From Ruminococcus sp. UBA4385 (GTDB lineage Bacteria; Bacillota_A; Clostridia; Oscillospirales; Ruminococcaceae), in contig DGRP01000030.1 in the NCBI GenBank assembly GCA_002391065.1, positions 1 through 7,205 of the forward strand: DNA of 7,205 nucleotides. Direction: 5' to 3'. Made by a program: the position numbers and the translations under genes. Below, in pieces: positions 1-7,101 of the stretch. Numbering within the stretch: the stretch's first letter is position 1; each line of letters opens with the position of its first letter. The notes under the pieces are model-generated. The model was not told where the DNA came from. It searched no databases and worked only from the letters and a program-made list of their open reading frames with translations.

Positions 1-6
1 GTTCAT

Positions 7-264
7 TTATTTTTTGATGGTGAGAACAACCATCGTAATATCGTCAAACTGCGGAACTCCCTCGCTGAAAACGTTAATGTCGGCAAGGATTCTCTCAAGC
101 GCCTTTTCTCCCGGCTCGTCCTTGGTGCTATCCAAGCAGATTCGGTTTTCATCGATCGGAAAATAGTCGTAGCAATCTCCGCCGACTTCTTTTGCGGTAT
201 TCATACTGCCGCGCAGGATAACCTCCTGAAAATCTTCAAAATCCGGTGCAGATGGAGGTAACAT
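7..264 (-). pseudogene. SpoIIE/PP2C-type serine phosphatase remnant with internal deletion
   Basis: This reading frame keeps the two ends of a SpoIIE-family PP2C phosphatase domain but lacks its middle. The N-terminal part has the family's LPP entry motif and the strongly conserved AKEVGGDCYDYF stretch (family form AKEVGGDFYDFF). After IDENRICL it jumps directly to the extreme C-terminal part of the domain (KDEPGEKAL, then FDDITMVVL). The ADVSGKG metal-binding loop, the AGH motif and the DG metal site lie in the missing segment, so the product cannot be an active phosphatase. In the family this enzyme dephosphorylates an anti-sigma-factor antagonist in partner-switching regulation. The frame stays open upstream to about 327, but that part overlaps the ATPase fragment and shows no homology of its own. 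Its TAA stop is followed at once by ATGAAC at the window edge, which could start another gene of the module; that cannot be judged here. Confidence 0.75.
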
Positions 265-493
265 TAACGTCCTCTTCCGAAATATCAAACAGAATTCCGT
301 CATCTTTAGTGATGATCTTGATCTCATCAGGGCGAAGAAATACAGTCAGTTCACTGAGAACGGGTTTATCCTCGTTCTTTTCCCTGATGAGCATATACAG
401 CTCTTCGATATGCTCGTCTATATAGGCATTGTAGCTTTCATTATCTATCACATGGCAGTAACGGCGGACATCTTCATTCATCTCTATGGTCAT
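236..493 (-). pseudogene. GHKL/HATPase (anti-sigma kinase-like) domain fragment
   Basis: The 85-residue frame resembles the central part of an anti-sigma-type GHKL ATPase. A helix with EHIEELYMLIREKN sits where the N-box would be. It is followed by a beta-hairpin and the G1-like motif KDDGILFDIS, which matches the DDG.xFD pattern of this group. The G2 box and the C-terminal half are absent: after VNVTS the frame runs four more residues to a stop while phosphatase homology continues in another frame. The overlap at about 236-264 marks a deletion or frameshift joint. The ATG at 493 has no convincing Shine-Dalgarno sequence, only GAAAAG. The original protein would be a serine kinase or anti-sigma factor paired with the adjacent phosphatase. 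A short expressed hypothetical protein cannot be excluded, but truncation is the better explanation. Confidence 0.6.
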
Positions 494-510
494 AGACTTT
501 TCAAATGTCT

Positions 511-547
511 TAGCCTTTTTTTGAACAGCTATTGGTCAACAAGGCTA
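511..547. repeat. Imperfect inverted repeat between divergent genes
   Basis: TAGCCTT (511-517) pairs with AAGGCTA (541-547), and inside it TTGA (521-524) pairs with TCAA (536-539). Neither side carries a clean T-tract, so it is not a standard terminator. It could be an operator or leftover of the decayed gene to its left. Confidence 0.35.
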
Positions 548-569
548 TGATGCAACCTTACAAGTTTTT

Positions 570-605
570 CTGTAATTTACACTGCATAATACTGCAATTT
601 CACTG
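570..605. repeat. Imperfect direct repeat abutting the -35 box of the CotH gene
   Basis: CTGTAATTTACACTG (570-584) is repeated as CTGCAATTTCACTG (592-605), with starts 22 bp apart, about two helical turns. The second copy ends at the base before the -35 hexamer at 606. The position and spacing fit a transcription-factor site, but no known regulator site is recognised. Confidence 0.4.
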
Positions 606-634
606 TTTACAGTCAACTTAAATTATGATAAAAT
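606..634 (+). promoter_or_regulatory. Sigma-70-type promoter for the CotH-family gene
   Basis: The -35 hexamer TTTACA (606-611) is separated by exactly 17 bp from the -10 hexamer TAAAAT (629-634), each one base from consensus. Transcription would start near 641, giving a leader of about 40 bases. On the opposite strand TTGACT (611-616) and TATTAT (586-591) could form a weak divergent promoter, but the 19-bp spacing is poor. Confidence 0.75.
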
Positions 635-663
635 GTAATCAGACAAATAAACATTTCACTTTT

Positions 664-682
664 AAGGAGGTTAAAAATCTTG
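664..682 (+). promoter_or_regulatory. Ribosome binding site fixing a TTG start
   Basis: AAGGAGG at 664-670 lies 9 bases upstream of TTG at 680-682. The next in-frame ATG encodes residue 51, beyond the signal peptide, so the TTG is the only start that preserves the export signal. Confidence 0.85.
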
Positions 683-3418
683 TACAACAGAAAAAGCATA
701 TCAAAGACGATCCTGGCCTTTGCAGCGGCAGCAGCCTGCTTTTGCTCGCAGGCGACAGCTTTAGCAGTATCGTCTGCGGAATCAGTCAGCAGCTCCGCAG
801 CCGAGGTCATAAATCAGGACAGCTTTAAGATGACTATTCCTACAGTTTATCTGCACCTTGACGGAGGAACAGAGGAGTTCGACAAGGTCAATGCCAGCCC
901 TGACCACAGCTACGAGGCCACGGGAAGTATGGACATTGTCATTCCCAAGGGCTTTGAGGGCTACGCAGGGTCGGATACAAAGATAAGCGGCCTGAGTGAT
1001 GCAAAAATGGAATACTTCCGAGGACGAGGTAATTCCACCTGGGATTTAAGCGGAGGCAAAAAGCCCTACAAGATCAAGCTTGATAAAAAAGCGGATATCT
1101 TCGGTCTCGGCAAGAGCAAGCACTGGGCACTGCTGGCAAATGCAACGGACAGCACCCTGTCCAGAAACCGCTATTCGGCATATCTGTCCGAGGGAATGGG
1201 CTTTGATTTCACTCCATCGGGCTATCCTGTTGACGTTATGCTTGATGACGGCAAAGGCGGATACATATATCTCGGCAGCTATTATCTCTGCGAGAATGTA
1301 AGGATAGAATCAGGCAGAATGAACCTTGATCTTCCCGAAGAGAATGAGACATCTGAGGGCGAGTATCTTCTTGCACATCAGCAGGGATTTGTCGGCAGTA
1401 ACCTTTTTTCTACCGACCGCAATGTTGACCTTATGAACGATGAACCCGGCTTTGACCCCGCTGACGGCGAGACCGGCACCGAGGCTCAGAAGGAATATAT
1501 CCGCAGCTATGTTCAGGAGGCTGAGGACGCTATTATTCTGGGGAGAGTCAAGGACGATACTGCTCCCGACGGCTGGAGAGAGGTCGATACCGAGGACTAC
1601 ATCGACTATGAGACCACCGCAAAATACTGGCTCATAGAGGACTTCTCAATGAACCGTGATGCCTTCAAGGGCGGAAGTGCATATTTCTATAAAACGGCAG
1701 ATACGGACACCGAAAAGGGAAAGCTTTACTTCGGTCCTGTATGGGATATGGATCTTGCTTACCGCACTGCTGTACAGGACGGCTTTTATGTAAAACATCT
1801 GTGGACAAACAGCCTGCTGACTGACAACAAATTCGTGGATACTGTCATCAGCGAATGGAACCGTAAGGGCGGCATAAGAGACAGAGCCATTGAGCTTTCA
1901 AGGGACGGAGGACTGCTCGATCAGTATGCAGAAGAGCTGAAGACCTCTGCCGAGCAGGATACAGCCGTACACCCGGGCATCTATACAGAGCTTCTGCCGT
2001 TTGAGGAGGCTGTAAGGCTCGACAAGGAGTGGCTGAAAGCAAGGATCAAGTGGTATGACGAGAATCTTGCAAAGGAGCTGCCCGACCTTATCAGAACCGT
2101 TACGCTGAAATACGGCGACGGAAAATATGACTTTGACCGTTACTATGTATACAAGGGAGCTACGCCGTTTGAATCAGAGCTGCCTGTTACCGAAAAGGAG
2201 GGCTATGTCTTCCTTCACTGGGAGGACGAGGACGGCAATGAATACGCCTTTGAGGATCCGATAGAAGATAACATAACTCTTACCGCAAAATATATCGCCG
2301 ATGAAGATGCTGTCAAGGCCGGGGAGATATATTTCTATAAGCCACACGCTGTAGTACGGTTAGATGAGGGTTCCTACACTCCAAGATATGAGATACTCCC
2401 GGGAAGGGCTGACGATAAGAGAATACAGTGGTCATCATCAGATGAGAACGTTGCTGTTATAAACAGAGAGGGCGATGCCAATCTTGTCGGCATTGGAAAA
2501 ACGACCGTGACCGCAAGGCTTTCCAACGGGAATGAATTCTCCTATGAGCTGGAGATCGTAAAGACCCCGAATGTTCCTGAGAGCCTTCATGTGGAGTCGG
2601 ACGCTCTTGAGCTTAAAGTGGGCGAGCGCCGTCAGATGGACTATTGGGTATCACCCTACGATGCGGAATACTCTTACGCCGATTACAGTGTTGAGGCCCT
2701 TGAGGGAGACACACCTATCTATGTGGACGAATACGGCGCAATTACAGCGCTTTCCCCCGGAAAGGCAAGAGTTACATTAAAGGTAACAGCCTTCGATACA
2801 TCGACCGATCAGGTGACACCCATAGAGCTGACCGCCTCATTTGACGTTATCGTTACAGGCGAGACAAAGCAGGTAAAGATAAATGCAGTCTGGAACGACG
2901 GCGATAACAAGGATGGTATCAGGCCTGACAAGGCAACGATCTCGGTCTTTGCCGACGGAGATTTCTACAAGCTCATGCCTGTGACTGAGGCAGAGGACTG
3001 GAGCTTGTCGTTTGAATCCCTTAACAACATAAACGAATACACAATCGGCGTTTTTGCTGATGATGTCATCAGCGGTATCGACGGCGAGGGCAGCTATTCC
3101 TTCGAGGTCTCAGGCTCTGCAGCGGAAGGCTTTATGGTGACCTTCACTCATACTCCTTTGAAGCAGGACGAGTCAAGTGAGGAAAGCTCAATGAACGATA
3201 GCTCCGAGGAGGAATCCTCCGAGTATGAGAGCCCCGACAGCGAAAGCTCACTACCCGAAAGCTCAGAGGGTGCGAGCTCCTCGGCGGCCGACAGCTCAAA
3301 ACCTGCCAACAGCGCCAAGGACGGCAACCCAAAAACAGGTGCGGCAGTTTCGCTGCTGACCACTGCCGCTGCCGTAACGGCGATATTTGTCATAAGACGC
3401 AAGGAATATGATCAATAA
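680..3418 (+). CDS. Secreted CotH-family kinase surface protein with Ig-like domains and NPKTG sortase anchor
   Basis: A 912-residue exported protein. Residues 1-29 form a signal peptide (basic start, Ala-rich core, ATALA end). The CotH kinase domain spans about 100-455. Its visible motifs are GRGNSTW (115-121), PYKIKLDKK (129-137, candidate ATP-contacting lysines), YLGSYYLCENV (197-207), NRD (325-327) and GPVWDMD (352-358, with the metal-binding type DxD). CotH proteins are atypical protein kinases; Bacillus CotH phosphorylates spore-coat proteins, but here the substrate is unknown. It continues with an InlB-B/Listeria-Bacteroides-like repeat (about 473-540), two Big2 Ig-like domains (about 547-627 with WSSSDENVA, and 633-727), a CnaB-like domain (730-825) and a Ser/Glu-rich stalk (830-880). 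The end is NPKTG (883-887), a hydrophobic segment (888-905) and RRKE, a sortase signal. There is no dockerin. It is transcribed alone, ends in TAATGA and converges on the next gene. Confidence 0.92.
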   Translation: MYNRKSISKTILAFAAAAACFCSQATALAVSSAESVSSSAAEVINQDSFKMTIPTVYLHLDGGTEEFDKVNASPDHSYEATGSMDIVIPKGFEGYAGSDTKISGLSDAKMEYFRGRGNSTWDLSGGKKPYKIKLDKKADIFGLGKSKHWALLANATDSTLSRNRYSAYLSEGMGFDFTPSGYPVDVMLDDGKGGYIYLGSYYLCENVRIESGRMNLDLPEENETSEGEYLLAHQQGFVGSNLFSTDRNVDLMNDEPGFDPADGETGTEAQKEYIRSYVQEAEDAIILGRVKDDTAPDGWREVDTEDYIDYETTAKYWLIEDFSMNRDAFKGGSAYFYKTADTDTEKGKLYFGPVWDMDLAYRTAVQDGFYVKHLWTNSLLTDNKFVDTVISEWNRKGGIRDRAIELSRDGGLLDQYAEELKTSAEQDTAVHPGIYTELLPFEEAVRLDKEWLKARIKWYDENLAKELPDLIRTVTLKYGDGKYDFDRYYVYKGATPFESELPVTEKEGYVFLHWEDEDGNEYAFEDPIEDNITLTAKYIADEDAVKAGEIYFYKPHAVVRLDEGSYTPRYEILPGRADDKRIQWSSSDENVAVINREGDANLVGIGKTTVTARLSNGNEFSYELEIVKTPNVPESLHVESDALELKVGERRQMDYWVSPYDAEYSYADYSVEALEGDTPIYVDEYGAITALSPGKARVTLKVTAFDTSTDQVTPIELTASFDVIVTGETKQVKINAVWNDGDNKDGIRPDKATISVFADGDFYKLMPVTEAEDWSLSFESLNNINEYTIGVFADDVISGIDGEGSYSFEVSGSAAEGFMVTFTHTPLKQDESSEESSMNDSSEEESSEYESPDSESSLPESSEGASSSAADSSKPANSAKDGNPKTGAAVSLLTTAAAVTAIFVIRRKEYDQ

Positions 3419-3477
3419 TGATACGCTGCCGCAGGCTTCGCTTATAGCACTTGAGGTAACGTGCAGAATAAACAAAA

Positions 3478-3508
3478 ATCGGCGGACAGCTTAGTGCTGT
3501 CCGCCGAT
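3478..3508. terminator. Strong bidirectional hairpin terminator between convergent genes
   Basis: ATCGGCGGACAGC (3478-3490) and GCTGTCCGCCGAT (3496-3508) form a perfect 13-bp, GC-rich stem with the 5-base loop TTAGT. Read on the minus strand it is followed by TTTTTGTTT, a good intrinsic terminator tail. On the plus strand the tail is AT-rich but less pure (TGTATTATTTATTTT). It lies 60 bases past the CotH stop and can serve both genes. Confidence 0.85.
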
Positions 3509-3519
3509 GCTGTGTATTA

Positions 3520-3535
3520 TTTATTTTGAAATAAA
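3520..3535. repeat. AT-rich inverted repeat
   Basis: TTTATTT and AAATAAA form a perfect 7-bp inverted repeat around TG, with partial extension outward to TGCT and AGCA. It lies between the two terminator hairpins and may simply be part of the U-rich tail after the main hairpin. Confidence 0.4.
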
Positions 3536-3550
3536 CATAGCACAAAAGCA

Positions 3551-3576
3551 GAGCTGCCGCAAATGTGCAGCAGCTC
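3551..3576 (-). terminator. Possible first terminator of the 1060-residue gene
   Basis: GAGCTGC (3551-3557) pairs with GCAGCTC (3570-3576) around a 12-base loop. On the minus strand the stem begins about 25 bases past the stop codon and is followed by TGCTTTTGTG, a weak T-tract. The hairpin at 3478-3508 would act as backup. Confidence 0.45.
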
Positions 3577-3601
3577 CGGTTCTCATCATTGTTTCGGCAA
3601 T

Positions 3602-6600
3602 CTATGTTGGCTTGAAATTGTTCTTCTTGCCTGTAACGGTGGTTTTATTCTTTCCGTGCTTTTTGCTTACGGTACCGCCTTTTACAGTCTTGCTTACAGC
3701 CTTGGGCTTATGGTTTGCAAAGCCTGTGAACAGCTCATTGCCATTCTTCGAGATCGCCTTTTCACCCAGCGCCTTAGCATTCTCCCATGAATTCTTGCCG
3801 TCAGGAGCTGCAAACGACATGAACTTCTCTGACTTTACCAGATTGTTGACCTCTTTGTCAAAGTCAAAGCCCTCATTGCTCATCTTTCCGAGATCAAGCT
3901 TGCCCTTCTTTAATTTTGTAAGATAGGTTTTTGCGGTTATCATTCCTGCCGTAAGATTTTTTATCTCGCTGACAGTCTTCTGATTCTTTTCGGATTTGCT
4001 GTATACAAGCATCTCAACAAGTAGCTTTCTGCGGCTTTCAAGCTGTGCCTTCAGCTCTTCCGAGAAGGCCTCCTTCATATCGTTATTAACAAGATTTTTA
4101 AGTGTTTCCGAGCCGTCGGCTATTCTTTTTCGTGCATCGTTTACGGTCTTGTCATGCCTTATTATCTCATCGGTCAGATCGGTCATATCATCATTCATAT
4201 CACCGAGCAGGCTGTCCTCAACCGGTTCTTCGCCGATAAAAACATCGGGGTGATCTGTTTCGGGAACATGGTCTCTGATAAGATCGGGAATATCTGCCTT
4301 AGCATTAAAGAAGGTTTCCATAGACAACTTTTCATCATCAGCATCGTAATTATCTATTCTTCTGCCGTCAGCCTTGTTGATCTCATCTATCCTGTCGCTG
4401 AAGCGCTCATAGGCTTCATCAAGTGTCTCTTCACGCTGAATATCAGCCAGACCTGCATAAGCCTCCTGAAGCCCGAACTTTGCAGCCTTGAGCTCCTTGA
4501 TTATCGTTCTCGCATTTTTTATACGGTCCTTACCCTCCTGCTTTCCTGCCTTGAACATACCCTTTAAGCCTGTATGAGTATCAACATATTTTTCCGCAGC
4601 CTTGATAGCATAGTCATAGGCCGCAACAATCTCCTCGGGAGTAAACTGACCGATATCACCTGACTGTCTCATATCCTCCAGAAGCTTTATTGATGAGATA
4701 AGATTTTTATAGCTGTCAGAACGCTTGTCATTATCGGGGTTGCGTACTTTTTTTCTTTCATCGTTATCATCAGAAAGGTTTGCAGCCGCCATGGTGTAGT
4801 CAGCAGAAAAATTGAACACAGCTGCTCTGAACTCATCTATTTTTTCACATCTGTTTTCAAGTATCTCCTTCTCATAGTCATTGTTGCCGTAAGCTATATC
4901 CATGACCTCATAAAGCTTTTGATCGGGATTATTTGCAATAACAGTGCCTACAGTATGGTCAGAGAGCAGCTTCAAGCCCTTGGACGCAGCATTGTACGCA
5001 GTCTTGACAGCTTCATTTGCATTCTTCGCATCGCCCGTGTAAGCCGAGGTAAACTTTTCCTTGATCTCGGGACCGTTTTTCTTGAAGTCAACAGCTGCTC
5101 TTTTCAGCTCTGAAAGTGCATCTTTTATTTCATTATAGGAGACATCTTTATAAGCATCGGGCAAACTGGTATATGGAGAAATCATTTCCTTCTGCAGCTC
5201 CGACCACATAGGATCACTCATTATCATTCGTGATCTTGCAGTCAGTAAAGGCTTATTCTCCCAGCTGCATATCCTCTCAACTGCGGCATTGAATTTTGCA
5301 AACTTCTCGTTCTGCATAAGCTCGGGAGACTTGAATTTGTCAATGTACTTTTTTGCTCTCAGAGCTCTTTCTATAGTTGGGCGAAGTATATCCTCAACCA
5401 CAATGTCAACGTGTGACTTGTCAATAGAGTCCTTTACTCTTGAAATCTGTATATCCTTCTCATCCTTATCGCCTTTCAGGCGGTTGACCTTTTCAAGAGC
5501 CTTGCTTCTTCTGTTTATAACAGTAGAGTATATATCCTTTGCATCGTTTTCTCTTTCAGCCATATCGGAGAAAATACTTTTTCTGAAAGCATCTCTTACA
5601 TGGATATCAGCACCTTTGAGCAGCTCCTTATCGGGGGCATTCTGAAAGGTGTTGCTGCCTTCCATCTTATCTCCTGTCTCTCTTCCCTTAATAAACTGCC
5701 GGGCTTGTGTATGTTCACTGGACGCCTTCTTGAGTGCTTCCTCGTCGAGAGCAGGGTCAAGCTTGAAATACATTTCGCTGTTCTTTAACACCCGAAGATC
5801 AATATAGACGTTTTCGTTCTGCGACTCACGGACTATACTGTCAATATCGGCGCAGACAGACTGATACACTCTCTCAAACTGACGGCGTGATGTGAATTCA
5901 GCTTCACTGATATTTTCATACTCGATCGTATCACAGCGGCGCATTATCGGCTTCAATGATGAAATGCCGTCTTCATAGACCTCGGTTTTAACCGCACTTT
6001 TTTCATTGGTGACTCTGTCATGTATCTCAGACATCATTGTATAGTCATCAATACGCTGAACCTCCCAGCCCCTGTTTATCGCAGCGTTCTGATCGTGGAG
6101 TATCCTTCTTACCTCATCAAGAGCATCGGTAACGGGCTTGAACCTGTTATCGTCCTTATGTGCATCTGAAAGAATCTTGTGCGTGTTTACAACAGCATCT
6201 GAAAGGACAGAGTTTACCTCCTTGACCTTTTCTTTAGCCTCTTCATATTCATCATCGGTGACGTACTCGGTTGCAAGCTTTGTGGATAGGTCCACACGCT
6301 CAGCTACAGCATTGAATATCTTATCATAGCCGTTTTGTATGAGCAGATTATTAATGTCATTTGAATCGACAGGCTCTCCGTTCTCATTGGTCAGCGGAAG
6401 CATATCTGCATAGTATGTGCTCGTAAGATAATCATTTCCGAAAATGCTCATAACATCAATATCATCATCTACGCAGGCATTCGTGTGCCCGACAACAGCC
6501 TTTCCGTAATTGAAATATGCCTTGTAAGCGTTCAGGCTGTTATCATCAAGGATAACATTCATGTTTTCGATCTCGGTATTCAGTCTGTCAAGAGCTTTTT

Positions 6601-6784
6601 TAGCGTTATCCTCAAGCTCCTGCTCATTGTCCGTATGCGAAAGCAAGGCCTGCTCGGCTTCGCTTATTGCAGTTGTCAGCGCACTGGAATCGGGGCTTAA
6701 TGATCTGAGCATAGTTTTCGTAAACGGACTATTCATCCATTTAAGAAACGGTGCATATCTTTCTCTTGGATTAATTAAAGGCAT
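3602..6784 (-). CDS. Large charged helical protein of unknown function (1060 residues)
   Basis: I do not recognise a family. The start is firm: ATG preceded by GGAGGGA six bases upstream; the stop is TAG. There is no signal peptide, hydrophobic membrane segment, lipobox or sorting motif, so the product looks cytosolic unless exported by an unusual route. The sequence is almost entirely predicted helix, rich in Lys, Glu, Asp, Asn and Ala, with only five cysteines (104, 284, 311, 506, 646) and few tryptophans. Long charged helices with coiled-coil character occur around 40-75, 175-230, 405-480 and 885-935. Two segments look distantly alike, SYNEIKDALSELKRAA (549-564) and TPEEIVAAYDYAIKAA (715-730), and may be divergent helical repeats. 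Residues 830-870 form an acidic, less structured linker. The C-terminal 35 residues are very Lys-rich and lack acidic residues, suggesting contact with nucleic acid, polyphosphate or membrane. No nuclease, ATPase or peptidase motif was seen. It is a single-gene unit. Confidence 0.88.
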   Translation of the reverse strand: MPLINPRERYAPFLKWMNSPFTKTMLRSLSPDSSALTTAISEAEQALLSHTDNEQELEDNAKKALDRLNTEIENMNVILDDNSLNAYKAYFNYGKAVVGHTNACVDDDIDVMSIFGNDYLTSTYYADMLPLTNENGEPVDSNDINNLLIQNGYDKIFNAVAERVDLSTKLATEYVTDDEYEEAKEKVKEVNSVLSDAVVNTHKILSDAHKDDNRFKPVTDALDEVRRILHDQNAAINRGWEVQRIDDYTMMSEIHDRVTNEKSAVKTEVYEDGISSLKPIMRRCDTIEYENISEAEFTSRRQFERVYQSVCADIDSIVRESQNENVYIDLRVLKNSEMYFKLDPALDEEALKKASSEHTQARQFIKGRETGDKMEGSNTFQNAPDKELLKGADIHVRDAFRKSIFSDMAERENDAKDIYSTVINRRSKALEKVNRLKGDKDEKDIQISRVKDSIDKSHVDIVVEDILRPTIERALRAKKYIDKFKSPELMQNEKFAKFNAAVERICSWENKPLLTARSRMIMSDPMWSELQKEMISPYTSLPDAYKDVSYNEIKDALSELKRAAVDFKKNGPEIKEKFTSAYTGDAKNANEAVKTAYNAASKGLKLLSDHTVGTVIANNPDQKLYEVMDIAYGNNDYEKEILENRCEKIDEFRAAVFNFSADYTMAAANLSDDNDERKKVRNPDNDKRSDSYKNLISSIKLLEDMRQSGDIGQFTPEEIVAAYDYAIKAAEKYVDTHTGLKGMFKAGKQEGKDRIKNARTIIKELKAAKFGLQEAYAGLADIQREETLDEAYERFSDRIDEINKADGRRIDNYDADDEKLSMETFFNAKADIPDLIRDHVPETDHPDVFIGEEPVEDSLLGDMNDDMTDLTDEIIRHDKTVNDARKRIADGSETLKNLVNNDMKEAFSEELKAQLESRRKLLVEMLVYSKSEKNQKTVSEIKNLTAGMITAKTYLTKLKKGKLDLGKMSNEGFDFDKEVNNLVKSEKFMSFAAPDGKNSWENAKALGEKAISKNGNELFTGFANHKPKAVSKTVKGGTVSKKHGKNKTTVTGKKNNFKPT

Positions 6785-6790
6785 AGTACT

Positions 6791-6815
6791 TCCCTCCTGC
6801 TTTATTCTCTTTATA
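6791..6815 (-). promoter_or_regulatory. Ribosome site and candidate -10 element of the large gene
   Basis: On the minus strand GGAGGGA (6797-6791) stands 6 bases before the ATG. TATAAA (6815-6810) fits a -10 hexamer, giving a very short leader of roughly 20 bases. TGATGA 18 bp further upstream is only a weak -35 match, so the promoter call is tentative, while the ribosome site is clear. Confidence 0.55.
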
Positions 6816-6852
6816 GTAATACCCTCAAAACATTCATCAGGTTGCAGCCGCT

Positions 6853-6889
6853 AAAAAAAAAAAAGCAGGACAGACTGCGCTGCCCTGCT
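6853..6889 (-). terminator. Intrinsic terminator with a 12-T tract
   Basis: On the minus strand a 10-bp stem, AGCAGGGCAG with CTGTCCTGCT (one G-U pair, 6-base loop), is followed directly by twelve T. It lies 20 bases after the stop of the surface-protein remnant, which it once terminated, and it insulates the large gene from upstream transcription. Confidence 0.9.
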
Positions 6890-6908
6890 CTGGGTTTATC
6901 ACATATTT

Positions 6909-7101
6909 TCATCGGGATAAAGCGGAGAACTGATAAGTACCGTCTTTTACAGCCTGTACACCGCCGTTTTCGCCGCCGCCGATACCTGCGTTTTTATTGT
7001 CTCCTGTTGCGACAAGCTTGCCCATTGTATCCTTATTTGTGCTCTGAGCCCATATAGTCAGGCTGTATTCAGGGTGAACAGCAATACCACCATTGAATTT
7101 A
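6909..7101 (-). pseudogene. C-terminal remnant of a GIGGG-repeat surface protein
   Basis: The frame reads KFNGGIAVHPEYSLTIWAQS, then GKLVATGDNKNAGIGGGENGG, and ends DGTYQFSALSR before TGA. This follows the pattern of a repeat common in Firmicutes surface proteins: a short strand with Val-Pro-type turn, LTIYAQS, GKLTATG and AGIGGG, usually in beta-rich exported proteins. Only about one repeat is left. The frame can be extended to a GTG at 7115, but that codon has no usable ribosome site, an in-frame stop lies just upstream, and the added residues MRCCL come from the abutting repeat element. The correctly placed terminator downstream shows that this was the real 3' end of a gene. The 5' part has been lost or displaced. 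Confidence 0.6.

Noticed and set aside
570..605. The direct repeat as a CRISPR array
   Set aside because: There are only two imperfect 14-15 base copies with an 8-base gap, and no cas gene.
625..828. Plus-strand open frame overlapping the start of the CotH gene
   Set aside because: It begins at the promoter's -10 region, before the mapped-looking leader, lacks a ribosome site and has no homology.
3148..3402. Minus-strand Ser/Leu/Glu-rich frame opposite the stalk of the CotH protein
   Set aside because: Shadow of the repetitive Ser/Glu codons of the plus-strand gene.
3507..3926. Plus-strand open frame of 139 codons opposite the end of the large gene
   Set aside because: It starts inside a terminator hairpin, has no ribosome site, and is antisense to the well-supported minus-strand coding sequence.
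4154..4567. Plus-strand open frame of 137 codons
   Set aside because: It is antisense within the large helical gene, with no initiation signal and no recognisable domain.
5289..5645. Plus-strand Ser/Leu/Phe-rich open frame resembling a membrane protein
   Set aside because: The composition is what the complement of Lys/Glu-rich helical coding sequence produces; it has no ribosome site.
3602..6784. Type VII secretion (WXG-type) effector reading of the large protein
   Set aside because: No WXG motif or C-terminal YxxxD/E signal was found, and no secretion gene is nearby.
6842..7057. Plus-strand open frame after the A-tract
   Set aside because: It starts within the reverse complement of a terminator and runs antisense to the surface-protein remnant; no ribosome site.
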